This document shows positions 7,230 to 15,400 of a DNA stretch of 34,852 nt, one piece after another (the stretch's first letter is position 1; the number at the start of each line of letters is the position of its first letter). A program made the translations under genes and the position numbers. The DNA is from a virus: positions 1-34,852 of the IMG/VR virus record IMGVR_UViG_3300049255_000061. One strand, written 5' to 3'. The notes under the pieces are model-generated. The model was not told the DNA's origin. It saw nothing but the letters and a program-made list of their open reading frames with translations, and searched no databases.

Positions 7230-9564
7230 GGGCGGCGCCGGCCGCGGGATCCAGGATCGCCCCAAGGCAACGTCCGAAACGGGTGGCGGCACGGTTGCCG
7301 ACCTCAACACGCTTGCCAATCCCGGGGACGATTATTCCAAGGAAGAGGCGGGCGGCAGCGCGAAGAATTGGCTGCAGGAAATTACGTTCGCCAAGAAGCG
7401 CGCCGAGGCATGGCATCAGGTTGGCTCCGACGTTCTTGGGCGCTATCGCGACAATCGCGCGACGGAGACGCCCCAAGGCAAGCGCAATGAGCGCCGGACG
7501 AACATCCTCTGGAGCAACACAGAAACGCTCATGAGCCACCTTTGCGTGGATCTGGGCACACCCGACGTGAAGCGCTCCTTTCCGCAGCCTGGCAAGAAGA
7601 CCAAGGTTGCGCGCGTCGCCGCTGAGATCCTCGAAAAGGTCCTCAAGGTTGAGGATCACGGTCAGGACGTTACCCATGAATTCGAGGTGGCGATCGAGGA
7701 TCACCTGCTGCCGGGCCGCGGCCAAATCTGGCTCGATCTCGATGAGGCTGAGGACGAAAACGGAGACATGAATTGGCTCGAGGCCAAGATCGTGCATGTG
7801 CCGTGGGATGGCTATCTCGAGGGTGAAGGCCGCAATTGGCGCGAAGTCCCATGGGTCGGCCGGATGCTGCTCTTTTCGAAGAACGACCTCGAGAAATCCT
7901 TTAAGGAGTATGCGGACGAAATCCCGCTCAACTACACCGTAGACGTCGGCCAATCGCGTCAGACCGAAGAGGTCTATAAGCGTGCCGCCGTTTGGGAGCT
8001 ATGGTGCAAGGAGACCAAGCAGCGGATCTACATCGCCGAGGATTTCCCGACGATCCTGCAGGTCGACGACGATCCGTACAGGCTCAAGGGATTCTTCCCG
8101 TGCCCGTCCGGGCTATATGCGGTGAAGACCTCAAACGATCGCACACCGGTAGCGCTCTATAAGCAGTATGAGGACCAGGTCATGGAGCTCGACCGGCTCA
8201 CGACCCGCTCCTACCGTCTTCTCGAGTCGCTAAAATATTGCGGCGTATATGGGTTTGTGGGCGAAGATGGCATGCCCGATATGTCGCGCCTCGACGATGG
8301 CGAGTTCATTCCGTTCAAGAATTTCCCGGCGCTACAAGATAAGGGCGGCCTCGAAAACCTATTCATGGTCCGCGATCTCGAGAAGATCATGATCGCGATT
8401 AAGGGCGTGCAGGAGCAGCGCCAAAGTCTTATCCAGACGATTTACGAGGTGACGGGCATCTCGGACATTATCCGCGGACAGTCGAACCCGAATGAGACGT
8501 TCGGCGCCCAGCGGCTCAAAGCGCGGTTCGGCTCAAACCGGAGTTCGCGCCGGCAGCGCATCGTCCAGCGCTTCGTTCGCGACGCCTACCGCCTGAAGGC
8601 GGAGCTGATTGCGGAGCACTATTCCCGCGAGCAATTGCAAGAAATGACGGGGATTTCGATCCCCACCAAGGAAGACCAGGACAAGGCACGGATTGCGCTC
8701 GCGCAGGCCAAGCAGGCGATGCAGCAGGCGCAGGCGGCTCAGCAGGCGATCGTACAGAGGCTAGCGCCGCCAGCGCAGCCTGGAATGCCCCAGGCGGCTT
8801 CTGGAGCCCCTATGGGCGCCAACGCTGCCCCAGGGGCTCCCGCGGGCGCGAACGGAACGCCGAACCCGGCTATGCAGCAAGCGGCGATGACCGCTCAGAA
8901 GCTTGCGCCCATGCCCCAGTTCGATCCGGATAGCATTCAGGAAATTCAAAACATCCTGTCTGCGGTTTGCTGGGAGGATATTCAGAAGGTGCTGCGCTCG
9001 AATGTGCGCCGCCTGTTCATGGTCGATATCGAGACCGACGACACGGCGTTCGAAGACGAGCAGGAGACCAAGGACTCGGCGAACGAATTCGCCAAGACGC
9101 TGTTCGGCCTGATGCAGGAGACGCTACCGGCGATCCAGTCCAACCCGGCGCTTATTCCGATGGCCAAGGAGACGGTGCTCTTCGTGGCGGACTCTTACAA
9201 GGTCGGCCAGGCCTTTGAGGACGTGATCAACGACACCTTCGACAAGATGGCGAAAATGCCGCCCAAGCCCGCTGGAGACCCCAAGCAGGCGGCTGAAAAC
9301 GCGAAGGTTCAAGCGGTCCAGGCCGAGACGAGGGCCCGGCTGCAGAACGACGCTATGGACCAGCAGCAGGCTCGCGAAGAGCACGCCATGACGATGCAGG
9401 AGCGGCAGCAAAACATGCAGCAGGATCAGCAAATCCACGCCGCAGAGATGCAGAGCCGCATGGAAGAGATGGCCGCCGAACGCGAAAAGCTGCAGCTGCA
9501 GCTTAAGGAGATGACGGCGAAGCTGGCCGCGGCGGGACTACCGTCGCAGCCGATAGCAGCATGA
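7213..9564 (+). CDS. Portal (head-to-tail connector) protein
   Basis: A 783-residue protein, in the size range of podovirus portals of the P22/N4 kind. It directly follows the terminase, the standard place. Residues 60-500 form the portal body (NERRTNILWSNTETL near 93, GISDIIRGQSNPNETFGAQ near 416). Residues 490-555 are Gln/Ala/Pro/Gly-rich, and the last 100 residues are a long Gln/Glu/Met-rich coiled coil, consistent with the barrel helix of this portal type. It would form the twelve-subunit ring through which TerL pumps DNA and to which the tail attaches. Family assignment is from context, size and overall pattern. Confidence 0.82.
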   Translation: MAKSTKGGAGRGIQDRPKATSETGGGTVADLNTLANPGDDYSKEEAGGSAKNWLQEITFAKKRAEAWHQVGSDVLGRYRDNRATETPQGKRNERRTNILWSNTETLMSHLCVDLGTPDVKRSFPQPGKKTKVARVAAEILEKVLKVEDHGQDVTHEFEVAIEDHLLPGRGQIWLDLDEAEDENGDMNWLEAKIVHVPWDGYLEGEGRNWREVPWVGRMLLFSKNDLEKSFKEYADEIPLNYTVDVGQSRQTEEVYKRAAVWELWCKETKQRIYIAEDFPTILQVDDDPYRLKGFFPCPSGLYAVKTSNDRTPVALYKQYEDQVMELDRLTTRSYRLLESLKYCGVYGFVGEDGMPDMSRLDDGEFIPFKNFPALQDKGGLENLFMVRDLEKIMIAIKGVQEQRQSLIQTIYEVTGISDIIRGQSNPNETFGAQRLKARFGSNRSSRRQRIVQRFVRDAYRLKAELIAEHYSREQLQEMTGISIPTKEDQDKARIALAQAKQAMQQAQAAQQAIVQRLAPPAQPGMPQAASGAPMGANAAPGAPAGANGTPNPAMQQAAMTAQKLAPMPQFDPDSIQEIQNILSAVCWEDIQKVLRSNVRRLFMVDIETDDTAFEDEQETKDSANEFAKTLFGLMQETLPAIQSNPALIPMAKETVLFVADSYKVGQAFEDVINDTFDKMAKMPPKPAGDPKQAAENAKVQAVQAETRARLQNDAMDQQQAREEHAMTMQERQQNMQQDQQIHAAEMQSRMEEMAAEREKLQLQLKEMTAKLAAAGLPSQPIAA

Positions 9565-9586
9565 GAATGGCCACAGCCAAATCCAT

Positions 9587-9802
9587 CTACTTATATACTG
9601 CACCGCAGTTGGTGCAACGGCCATTGAAAACAGTGAACCGTTCGCAATGTAAGCATTTCGTCCCCTTTCCGCCTTTCCCGCCATTCGGAGGGGCAACTGG
9701 CACAATCATGCGTTGACCGCAATTGGAGCACGTCCGGTCTCTTCCGTTTGCGTCCACGAAAAACGTTTGACGACTACATTTAGGGCAAGTCTTACCAGCC
9801 AT
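9587..9802 (-). CDS. Zinc-ribbon protein, antisense to the head operon
   Basis: A 71-residue protein with three or four Cys pairs: CPKC, CSNC, CLHC and CTNC, in an arrangement expected to bind two zinc ions as two small ribbons joined by a Gly/Lys linker. On the minus strand AAGGTG lies six bases before the ATG, so the start is well supported. It is one of only two convincing minus-strand genes, placed between portal and the next structural gene and flanked by a TG-repeat and a terminator. That placement is typical of an independently expressed accessory gene. Nucleic-acid or protein binding is likely; the target is unknown. Confidence 0.78.
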   Translation of the reverse strand: MAGKTCPKCSRQTFFVDANGRDRTCSNCGQRMIVPVAPPNGGKGGKGTKCLHCERFTVFNGRCTNCGAVYK

Positions 9803-9818
9803 ATCTTCACCTTACGCA

Positions 9819-9844
9819 TATATGTGTGTGTGTATGTGTGTATG
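9819..9844. repeat. TG-rich simple repeat upstream of the zinc-ribbon gene
   Basis: Alternating ATAT, then (TG)n, TATG and TG units over about 26 bases, within 20 bases of the start of the minus-strand zinc-ribbon gene. It lies where that gene's promoter should be, so length changes could alter its expression. It may also simply be a slippage-prone spacer left by insertion of the gene. Confidence 0.7.
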
Positions 9845-9914
9845 CTGAAGCTTGTGTCAATGGGGACCGCTGCAATGCCGTCAAACTAGCAGCATCCATC
9901 TTATTCGGCTCAGC

Positions 9915-9938
9915 AAGGCGCTTTCGGGCGCCTTTTTT
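9915..9938 (+). terminator. Rho-independent terminator before the capsid genes
   Basis: AAGGCGC (9915-9921), loop TTTCGG, GCGCCTT (9928-9934), then a run of T to 9938. It should end transcription coming from terminase and portal, so the capsid genes after it need readthrough or their own promoter. The stem resembles the terminator at 24075 in size and loop. Confidence 0.8.
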
Positions 9939-9955
9939 ATTGGGAATTCAACAGC

Positions 9956-10339
9956 ATGCCAGTTTCGATGGCGGGTCTTGACCTGTCTTTCCTGAAGACG
10001 CCCGCATCCAAGCGCTTCCTGGCCAAAGCCAAGCAGGAAGGCAACAAAAAGCGCGCTGCCCGCGCCGCTGAATACCGCGCTCGCAAGCGCTCCGATCTCG
10101 AATGCCCAGCATTCATGCCGGACATCAACGCGGTCTATGGTGATGGCTTCAAGTCTCCCATCGACGGCCGTTGGATTTCATCCCGTTCACAGCTTCGGGC
10201 TCACAACCGCACGCACCGCGTCGACCAGTGCGGCGACGTGAAAATCGAAGATTACACCGCTTATGTCGAGAAACAGCGCGACGTCGGCGACATCAACACG
10301 AAGGAGGTCTCGTTCGAATGGAGTCCCTACCAGAAGTAG
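9956..10339 (+). CDS. Conserved phage protein of unknown function next to the scaffold gene
   Basis: A 127-residue basic protein. Residues 15-50 are a Lys/Arg/Ala-rich helix. Residues 52-85 hold the pattern FMPDINAVY...SPIDGRWISSRSQLRAHN, which I recall as recurrent in small proteins located between portal and capsid in related phages, always without an assigned role. It overlaps the next gene by 22 bases. Likely a head-assembly accessory, by position only. Confidence 0.72.
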   Translation: MPVSMAGLDLSFLKTPASKRFLAKAKQEGNKKRAARAAEYRARKRSDLECPAFMPDINAVYGDGFKSPIDGRWISSRSQLRAHNRTHRVDQCGDVKIEDYTAYVEKQRDVGDINTKEVSFEWSPYQK

Positions 10340-11469
10340 CGGTCAGCAGCCCTGAAAAGGGCGACGCGCGCAACCTCAGCGACATCCTGAATGCCCAGCT
10401 CGACGCCGCTGAAAAGCGGACGCGGGACAAGGCCTCCGAACGTAAGAGTAAGCCATCCGAGGAAGAGAAGCCCGTCAAGGAAGCCCCAAAGGGCGAAACC
10501 GATGATGAGGCTCCTTCCAAAGGCGGCAAAAAGCCGGCGGCCGATGGCGACAAGCCAAAGGAGCCGGCGAAACAGGCAAAAGTGGAATCCGATGCGGACA
10601 AGCCCTTTGCGCCAAAGTCGTGGACCGAAGAAGAGCGGAAGGCCTTCGAGGCGTCGCCCCCCGAGGTGCAATCAGCCATAAACAAGCTGGTTAAGAACCT
10701 CCAAGGTGGTTTCACCAAGAAGACGCAAGCTCTTGCTGAGGACCAAAAATTTGCTTCCGAAGTCCGGGGCGTTCTGCAGCCGCATCACATGCAGCTGTTC
10801 AAGAGCCACGGGATGACGGAAGCCCAGGGCATCAAAACGGTTATGGGGCTGTATGACAGCGCCACGAAAGACCCCGTGTCGTTCGTCAAGCGCATGATTC
10901 AGAACAGCCGCATACCGCTTGAAGCCCTTGGCATCGCCGCACCGCAGAGTGGCACGCAGCCGGCACCGGAAACACCCGGTCAACCCGCCGATCCCACCGT
11001 GGCAAGGCTCCAGGAAGAACTAAACGCGATCAAAGGCGTTTTGACACAGGCTCATACCCAATCCCTTAACACCGCGAGGCAGCGTGAAGAAGCTGCGATC
11101 GCGGAAACGCACAATGTCATCATGAACTTCATCAACGAAGTAGATGATGCCGGCATGCCAGCGCATCCCCATTGGGATACCGTTCAAAATCATGTGCTCA
11201 TGATTGCCAAGAACGACCCCGATATTGCGGACCTGCCCCCACGCGAGAAGCTTGCAGCGGCCTATGAAAGGGCCGTATGGGCCAATCCCGCGGCGAAGGC
11301 GGCCATGCTTGAGGCGGAGCGCGCGAAGACTGCGGCGGAATTCGAGAAGGAGCGCTCACGGGCGGCCATTTCGAGGAAGCCCAGCAGCGCATCTGGCGGC
11401 GTCAAGGCGGGTAAAAAGCCATTGGATCAAATCATCAGGGATCGCGCACGAAAATTTGGCGGACTTTAA
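10318..11469 (+). CDS. Scaffolding-like protein
   Basis: A 383-residue protein beginning at ATG 10318, with AAGGAGG ten bases upstream; a longer in-frame reading to 10171 is rejected because it runs through the preceding gene. Residues 15-105 are extremely charged (Lys/Glu/Asp/Pro) and probably disordered. Helical segments follow (about 110-220 and 240-300), and the end is a basic helix, KPLDQIIRDRARKFGGL, reminiscent of the coat-binding C-terminus of scaffolds. Position immediately before the major capsid gene is the classic scaffold place. It would guide procapsid assembly and then leave. No protease gene is seen nearby. Confidence 0.7.
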   Translation: MESLPEVAVSSPEKGDARNLSDILNAQLDAAEKRTRDKASERKSKPSEEEKPVKEAPKGETDDEAPSKGGKKPAADGDKPKEPAKQAKVESDADKPFAPKSWTEEERKAFEASPPEVQSAINKLVKNLQGGFTKKTQALAEDQKFASEVRGVLQPHHMQLFKSHGMTEAQGIKTVMGLYDSATKDPVSFVKRMIQNSRIPLEALGIAAPQSGTQPAPETPGQPADPTVARLQEELNAIKGVLTQAHTQSLNTARQREEAAIAETHNVIMNFINEVDDAGMPAHPHWDTVQNHVLMIAKNDPDIADLPPREKLAAAYERAVWANPAAKAAMLEAERAKTAAEFEKERSRAAISRKPSSASGGVKAGKKPLDQIIRDRARKFGGL

Positions 11470-11486
11470 CCTAAGGACCTGATCCC

Positions 11487-12455
11487 ATGTCGATCCCCAA
11501 CAGCACGTGGACCGAGTTGACCTCGACCACGCTGGCGGATTATCGCGATCAGCTCGCCGATAACGTGCTCAAGCACAATCCCTTCCTCCTGCGTCTTATG
11601 GAGAAGGGGAACACGGACGAGGCTGACGGCGGCTATACGCTTCTCGAAAACCTAATGTACCAGCAGAATTCAACCTTCAGCTGGTACTCTGGCTACATGC
11701 AATTGAACGTCACGGCTTCTGACACGATCACGAGCGCGCAGTTCGACTGGCGCCAGTGCAACGCGAACGTCACGATCAGCGGCCTGGAACAAATCCAGAA
11801 CGCCGGCCGCGAGCAGAAGTTCAGCCTCATCAAGTCGCGTATTCTTGTGGCTGAAAAGACCCTCAAGAATAACGTGGCTGCTTCGCTGTTCTATTCGAAC
11901 ACCGAAAACTCTGGCCTCTCCATCGGCGGTCTGCAGTTCCTCGTCGCGGATAACCCCACAGCGGGCACCGTTGGCGGCATCTCGCAGGCGGCTCAGACCT
12001 GGTGGCAGAACCAATATTACAGCTTCAGCGGCAACTCTGTGACCGCTTCGGCAACCACGATCCAGGCAGCAATGAACTATGTCTACCTCAGGACCCTCCG
12101 CGGTCGCGATGAGATAGACCTGGTTCTCGGCGGCAAGACGTACTTTACGTACTACTGGACCAGCCTACAGACGCAGCAGCGCTTCACGGATTTCGAGAAA
12201 CCGGCGGGCGCAGGCTTCCCGGCTGGCTTGAAGTACATGAATGCCGACTGCTTCTATGACCCGTCCGAGACGACCGGGACGCGCCTCTACATGCTCAACA
12301 CGGACTATTTCCACTTCCGTCCGAGCTCAGAGCGCAATTTCGTTGTGGATCCTGAGAAGGCCTCGACGAACCAGGACGCCATCGTGATCCCGGTCTATTG
12401 GGCTGGCAACCTCACAAGCTCGAACTTGAGCCTCCAGGGAGTGGTCTGCACCTAA
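11487..12455 (+). CDS. Major capsid protein
   Basis: A 322-residue protein with AAGGA before the ATG. The N-terminus is a helix followed by FLLRLMEKGNTDEADGGYTLLENL, then a beta-rich middle and a C-terminus with ERNFVVDPEKAST and NLTSSNLSLQGVV. This layout, size and place between scaffold and decoration-like gene match podovirus-type capsid proteins, expected to adopt the HK97 fold. No signal or protease cleavage site is evident. Confidence 0.85.
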   Translation: MSIPNSTWTELTSTTLADYRDQLADNVLKHNPFLLRLMEKGNTDEADGGYTLLENLMYQQNSTFSWYSGYMQLNVTASDTITSAQFDWRQCNANVTISGLEQIQNAGREQKFSLIKSRILVAEKTLKNNVAASLFYSNTENSGLSIGGLQFLVADNPTAGTVGGISQAAQTWWQNQYYSFSGNSVTASATTIQAAMNYVYLRTLRGRDEIDLVLGGKTYFTYYWTSLQTQQRFTDFEKPAGAGFPAGLKYMNADCFYDPSETTGTRLYMLNTDYFHFRPSSERNFVVDPEKASTNQDAIVIPVYWAGNLTSSNLSLQGVVCT

Positions 12456-12482
12456 TAAGTGCGATCATGAAAGGTCACGACT

Positions 12483-13004
12483 ATGGCAGTCAACACCAAC
12501 ATCACGGCGTACCAGCCTCTGGGCGCCAATTTCTATCAGGCGGACACCACGCAGCGTTTCCGCCTTGGCGAAAAGGCTCTGGGCGCGAACAATTCCGAGT
12601 GGGAATACGTTCAAAACGCCTCGAGCTCCGTCGCGATCAACGCCTACGAGTTAGTTGGATACAACTCCGACTATAAAGCACAGGCGGTGGTTTCTTCGGC
12701 TACGTCCGACGCTGCGAAGTATCGCAACGCCGCGTTCGCCCAGGTCTCTATCCCGGCCTCGGGATACGGCTGGGTCTGCCGTCGCGCTTCTGGCGGGATC
12801 CAGGGCAAGGGCGTCGCTTCGTGCGCGGCCAATGCGCAGCTGTACGTCGGCGCTTCCGGTGTATCTGCGGGCGTCCTGCAGGGCGCTTCCGCGACCAACA
12901 CCGTCAAGGTTGAGGGCGTGGTTTTCGTTACCGCGATCGGCTCTACGGGCACGAACAGCGCTGAAATCATCGCGAATTATCCGCGGTTCGGCGCCGTCAG
13001 CTAA
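12483..13004 (+). CDS. Capsid-associated (decoration-like) protein
   Basis: A 173-residue protein rich in Ala, Ser, Gly and Val with a beta pattern (YQPLGANFYQADTTQRFRLG; YGWVCRRASGGIQGKGVAS). It starts 27 bases after the capsid stop and precedes a terminator-like hairpin, so it is made with the capsid protein. Head decoration or stabilising proteins commonly sit here; the role is inferred from position and composition. Confidence 0.6.
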   Translation: MAVNTNITAYQPLGANFYQADTTQRFRLGEKALGANNSEWEYVQNASSSVAINAYELVGYNSDYKAQAVVSSATSDAAKYRNAAFAQVSIPASGYGWVCRRASGGIQGKGVASCAANAQLYVGASGVSAGVLQGASATNTVKVEGVVFVTAIGSTGTNSAEIIANYPRFGAVS

Positions 13005-13010
13005 TAACGG

Positions 13011-13030
13011 GGCGGGCGATTGCGCCCGCC
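13011..13030 (+). terminator. GC-rich hairpin after the capsid pair, possible partial terminator
   Basis: GGCGGGCG and CGCCCGCC pair perfectly over 8 bases around the loop ATTG, followed by TTTCCCC rather than a full T-run. It sits between the decoration-like gene and the DUF115-like gene, so it could reduce downstream expression relative to capsid, or protect the capsid mRNA 3' end. Confidence 0.55.
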
Positions 13031-13054
13031 TTTCCCCTCCCTTGGAGCCTTTTC

Positions 13055-13912
13055 ATGCAGGTTGAAGAACTCCATCCTGTAGCGTTTAAGATCGCCCCAA
13101 ATTCCGGGCCCGAAGTTTTTAAGGCCAATATTCAGGCGAACATCGGCCTTCCTGTTCCCCGCCTGCGCGTCAGGCAGTGCATGATCGTTGGCGGCGGACC
13201 TTCCGTTGCCGATTATCTGGGCGAAATCGCAACCGCAAAAGCCAATGGCTTCGACATTTTCGCGATCAACGGCGCGGTCAATTTCTTGATGAAAAACAAT
13301 ATCGTGCCGCAGTACGGCATCCTTTACGACGCTCGCGAAGGCAACACGGTATTCGTCCGGCGCACATACGGCGCCGTTCATTGGCTTGTGGCTTCGCACG
13401 CTCACCCAGCCGTCTGGGATGCGCTCCTCAACACCGCGCACGGGATCCCCGAGCGCACGACCATGTTTCACACGAACGGCGGAGATGGCATCCAGGAGAT
13501 GATCAGGGCGGCCGAACCTGAAGCCACAATTTTCGAAAGCGCGTCCATGGGCGGCCTCATGGCCCTCAGCCTCGTCAACATCATGGGCTACAAGACGGCG
13601 CGGCTTTACGGCTATGACAGCTCGGCGCGCGAAGTGCCGCTCGAAAAGCGGACTGATCCGACGGACATCTACGCCAAACACGCCTATCCGCAGCCCTTGA
13701 ACGAAGACCAGAAGCTCGTCGAGGTCTATTTCAACGGCAAGCCCTACACGACCACGGGCGTTCTGGCTCAGCAAGCCACGTATTTCTCCAGAATTTACCG
13801 GCTTTACGAACAACTCGGCCTTTCCATCACCGTCATCGGCGATGGCCTTCTCCCGGATATGTGGCGCGCTGAGCAGGCGCTGCGGTCCATAACCTCACAG
13901 GAGTCTCAATGA
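13055..13912 (+). CDS. DUF115/MptE-like protein
   Basis: A 285-residue protein with a Rossmann-like entry: MIVGGGPSVADYL at 43-55, IFAINGAVNFLM at 68-79, then VPQYGILYDAR at 84-94. This order (glycine loop with PS, an I-N-G strand, a PQY...D strand) is that of DUF115 proteins, which include bacterial Maf flagellin glycosyltransferases and archaeal MptE. In a phage head operon it may glycosylate a virion protein or modify a host product; catalysis and substrate are not shown. The stop overlaps the next start as ATGA. Confidence 0.62.
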   Translation: MQVEELHPVAFKIAPNSGPEVFKANIQANIGLPVPRLRVRQCMIVGGGPSVADYLGEIATAKANGFDIFAINGAVNFLMKNNIVPQYGILYDAREGNTVFVRRTYGAVHWLVASHAHPAVWDALLNTAHGIPERTTMFHTNGGDGIQEMIRAAEPEATIFESASMGGLMALSLVNIMGYKTARLYGYDSSAREVPLEKRTDPTDIYAKHAYPQPLNEDQKLVEVYFNGKPYTTTGVLAQQATYFSRIYRLYEQLGLSITVIGDGLLPDMWRAEQALRSITSQESQ

Positions 13913-14664
13913 GCGAAAATCCCCTTGCCGGCCGCCCTTATATGGTCGGCGAAAAGCAGGCGCTTAGCCGCTGGTACGACGCAACCGACAGCGCCGTGGT
14001 GAATGAGCACGGGCAGAAGCATTATCGCGTATCCGGGCAAATCGTGCGCGTCGGGGAAGTCGACCTTGCGGCGTCAGATTATCACCTTGAGGAAATCCTC
14101 AAATGGACGCTTTGCGTTGCTTCACGCGTGGTCAGCAGCCATGATGAGGCGGTGCAGCCTCTCTATCGCAACAACATCCGCACGTTTGAGCAGCGCTTTC
14201 CGGGCGCATTCGCCGAATACCGCAAGCGATTTGGCGAACAGGGTCTGCCGAAGACGATCGCGAGCGTCACCTCTGACGTGCCGCGCGAACTGCTTGGGCC
14301 GTATGAGCCCCCGGTCGAGCCCAAGAAGCCCGATGCGCTTTCCCGCCGTGAGCAGCTTCTAAGGGAGCTTGCCGAAATCGACGCCGAAGCCACCCGCGCG
14401 GAAGTTCTGGTGCCTCACGAAGAAGAGCCAGACGCCAGAGACGAATACGCCACCGAGGGCATGTCAATTCTCGAGTTCTCGAAAGTCCCGCCCAAAGCCC
14501 GCCAGAAGCTCCTGGAGCGCGGTGTGGCGACGGTTTCGCATCTCGCCGGCCTTCCAGACAGCATTCTCCCCGATCTCGGGCCCGGCCAATGGGTCAAATG
14601 GCGCCTCGAGGCTCAGCAAGCCACGGGCGACCCCCAATGGAAACAGCCTGAGCTCGCAGCGTAA
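13909..14664 (+). CDS. Virion-region protein with C-terminal helix-hairpin-helix-like segment
   Basis: A 251-residue protein coupled by an ATGA overlap to the gene before. Residues 10-125 form a folded domain that I do not recognise (EEILKWTLCVASRVVSSHD). A charged helical linker follows. Residues 195-240 (KARQKLLERGVATVSHLAGLP...LGPGQWVKWRLEA) resemble a helix-hairpin-helix fold that could bind DNA. The place between capsid and connector genes suggests a head completion or ejected protein; this is inference. Confidence 0.6.
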   Translation: MSENPLAGRPYMVGEKQALSRWYDATDSAVVNEHGQKHYRVSGQIVRVGEVDLAASDYHLEEILKWTLCVASRVVSSHDEAVQPLYRNNIRTFEQRFPGAFAEYRKRFGEQGLPKTIASVTSDVPRELLGPYEPPVEPKKPDALSRREQLLRELAEIDAEATRAEVLVPHEEEPDARDEYATEGMSILEFSKVPPKARQKLLERGVATVSHLAGLPDSILPDLGPGQWVKWRLEAQQATGDPQWKQPELAA

Positions 14665-14680
14665 CTAAAGGACTGCGGCC

Positions 14681-15400
14681 TTGAGCCTCATCACGATCAT
14701 TCAGGACGCCCTCGCGGAATGTGGCGAGACCGCCATACCGCAGACCGTCATCGGCAATTCAGACGCGACTGCCGTGAAGGCCCTCGCCATCGTGAAGGGT
14801 CTTGGCCGCGATCTTTGCAAACAGTACAAGTGGCCGGAGCTAAAGGTCGACTATCAGTTCGAAACGGTCATCAATCAAGCCGCCTATGCGCTTCCGTCCG
14901 ATTTCCAGCGCATGGTCCCGCTTACGCAGTGGGATTTCACCGCGAAATGGGCGTTGAACGGTTCGGCAACGGACAGCTTCTGGGCGGCGCTGCAGAGCGG
15001 CATCATCACGGTCGGCCTTCGCATGTGGTTCCGGCTGCAGGGGTCGAATTTCGTGCTCGCGCCGACGCCCACGGACGTGCGGACGATAAATTACACCTAT
15101 TTCCGCAACACTTGGGTGTCGAGTGCTTCCGGTACGGCGCAAACGTCGTTCCTCGCCGATACCGATTACCCCGTGTTCATGCCCAACGGCAACGCGGAAG
15201 AACTCCTGAGGCTTGGTCTGATTTACAAATGGAAGGCGTCGAATGGTCTTCCGTATGCCGACGACAAGGGGAATTATCTGAGCGCGATCGACGCCGACAC
15301 TTTCGACGCCCAAGAGCTTCCGATCATCGATACGACGGGGATTATCCGCTACACCGTCGGGCGCGGCAACATTCCCGAGACTGGATTCGGCGGCGTCTAA
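14681..15400 (+). CDS. Connector adaptor (tail tubular A-like) protein
   Basis: A 239-residue protein starting at TTG 14681, with AAAGGA nine bases upstream. The N-terminal helix (IIQDALAECGE), the L-C-K-QYKWPELKVDYQFET turn and the beta part with AYALPSDFQRMVPL recall the gp4/gp11-type adaptor that sits under the portal in short-tailed phages. It would close the filled head and dock the nozzle. The next gene starts within its stop (TAATG). Confidence 0.72.
   Translation: MSLITIIQDALAECGETAIPQTVIGNSDATAVKALAIVKGLGRDLCKQYKWPELKVDYQFETVINQAAYALPSDFQRMVPLTQWDFTAKWALNGSATDSFWAALQSGIITVGLRMWFRLQGSNFVLAPTPTDVRTINYTYFRNTWVSSASGTAQTSFLADTDYPVFMPNGNAEELLRLGLIYKWKASNGLPYADDKGNYLSAIDADTFDAQELPIIDTTGIIRYTVGRGNIPETGFGGV

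Noticed and set aside
14719-15399. 5' extension of the nozzle gene
   Set aside because: It overlaps the entire adaptor gene in another frame; the TAATG start at 15400 is the better choice.
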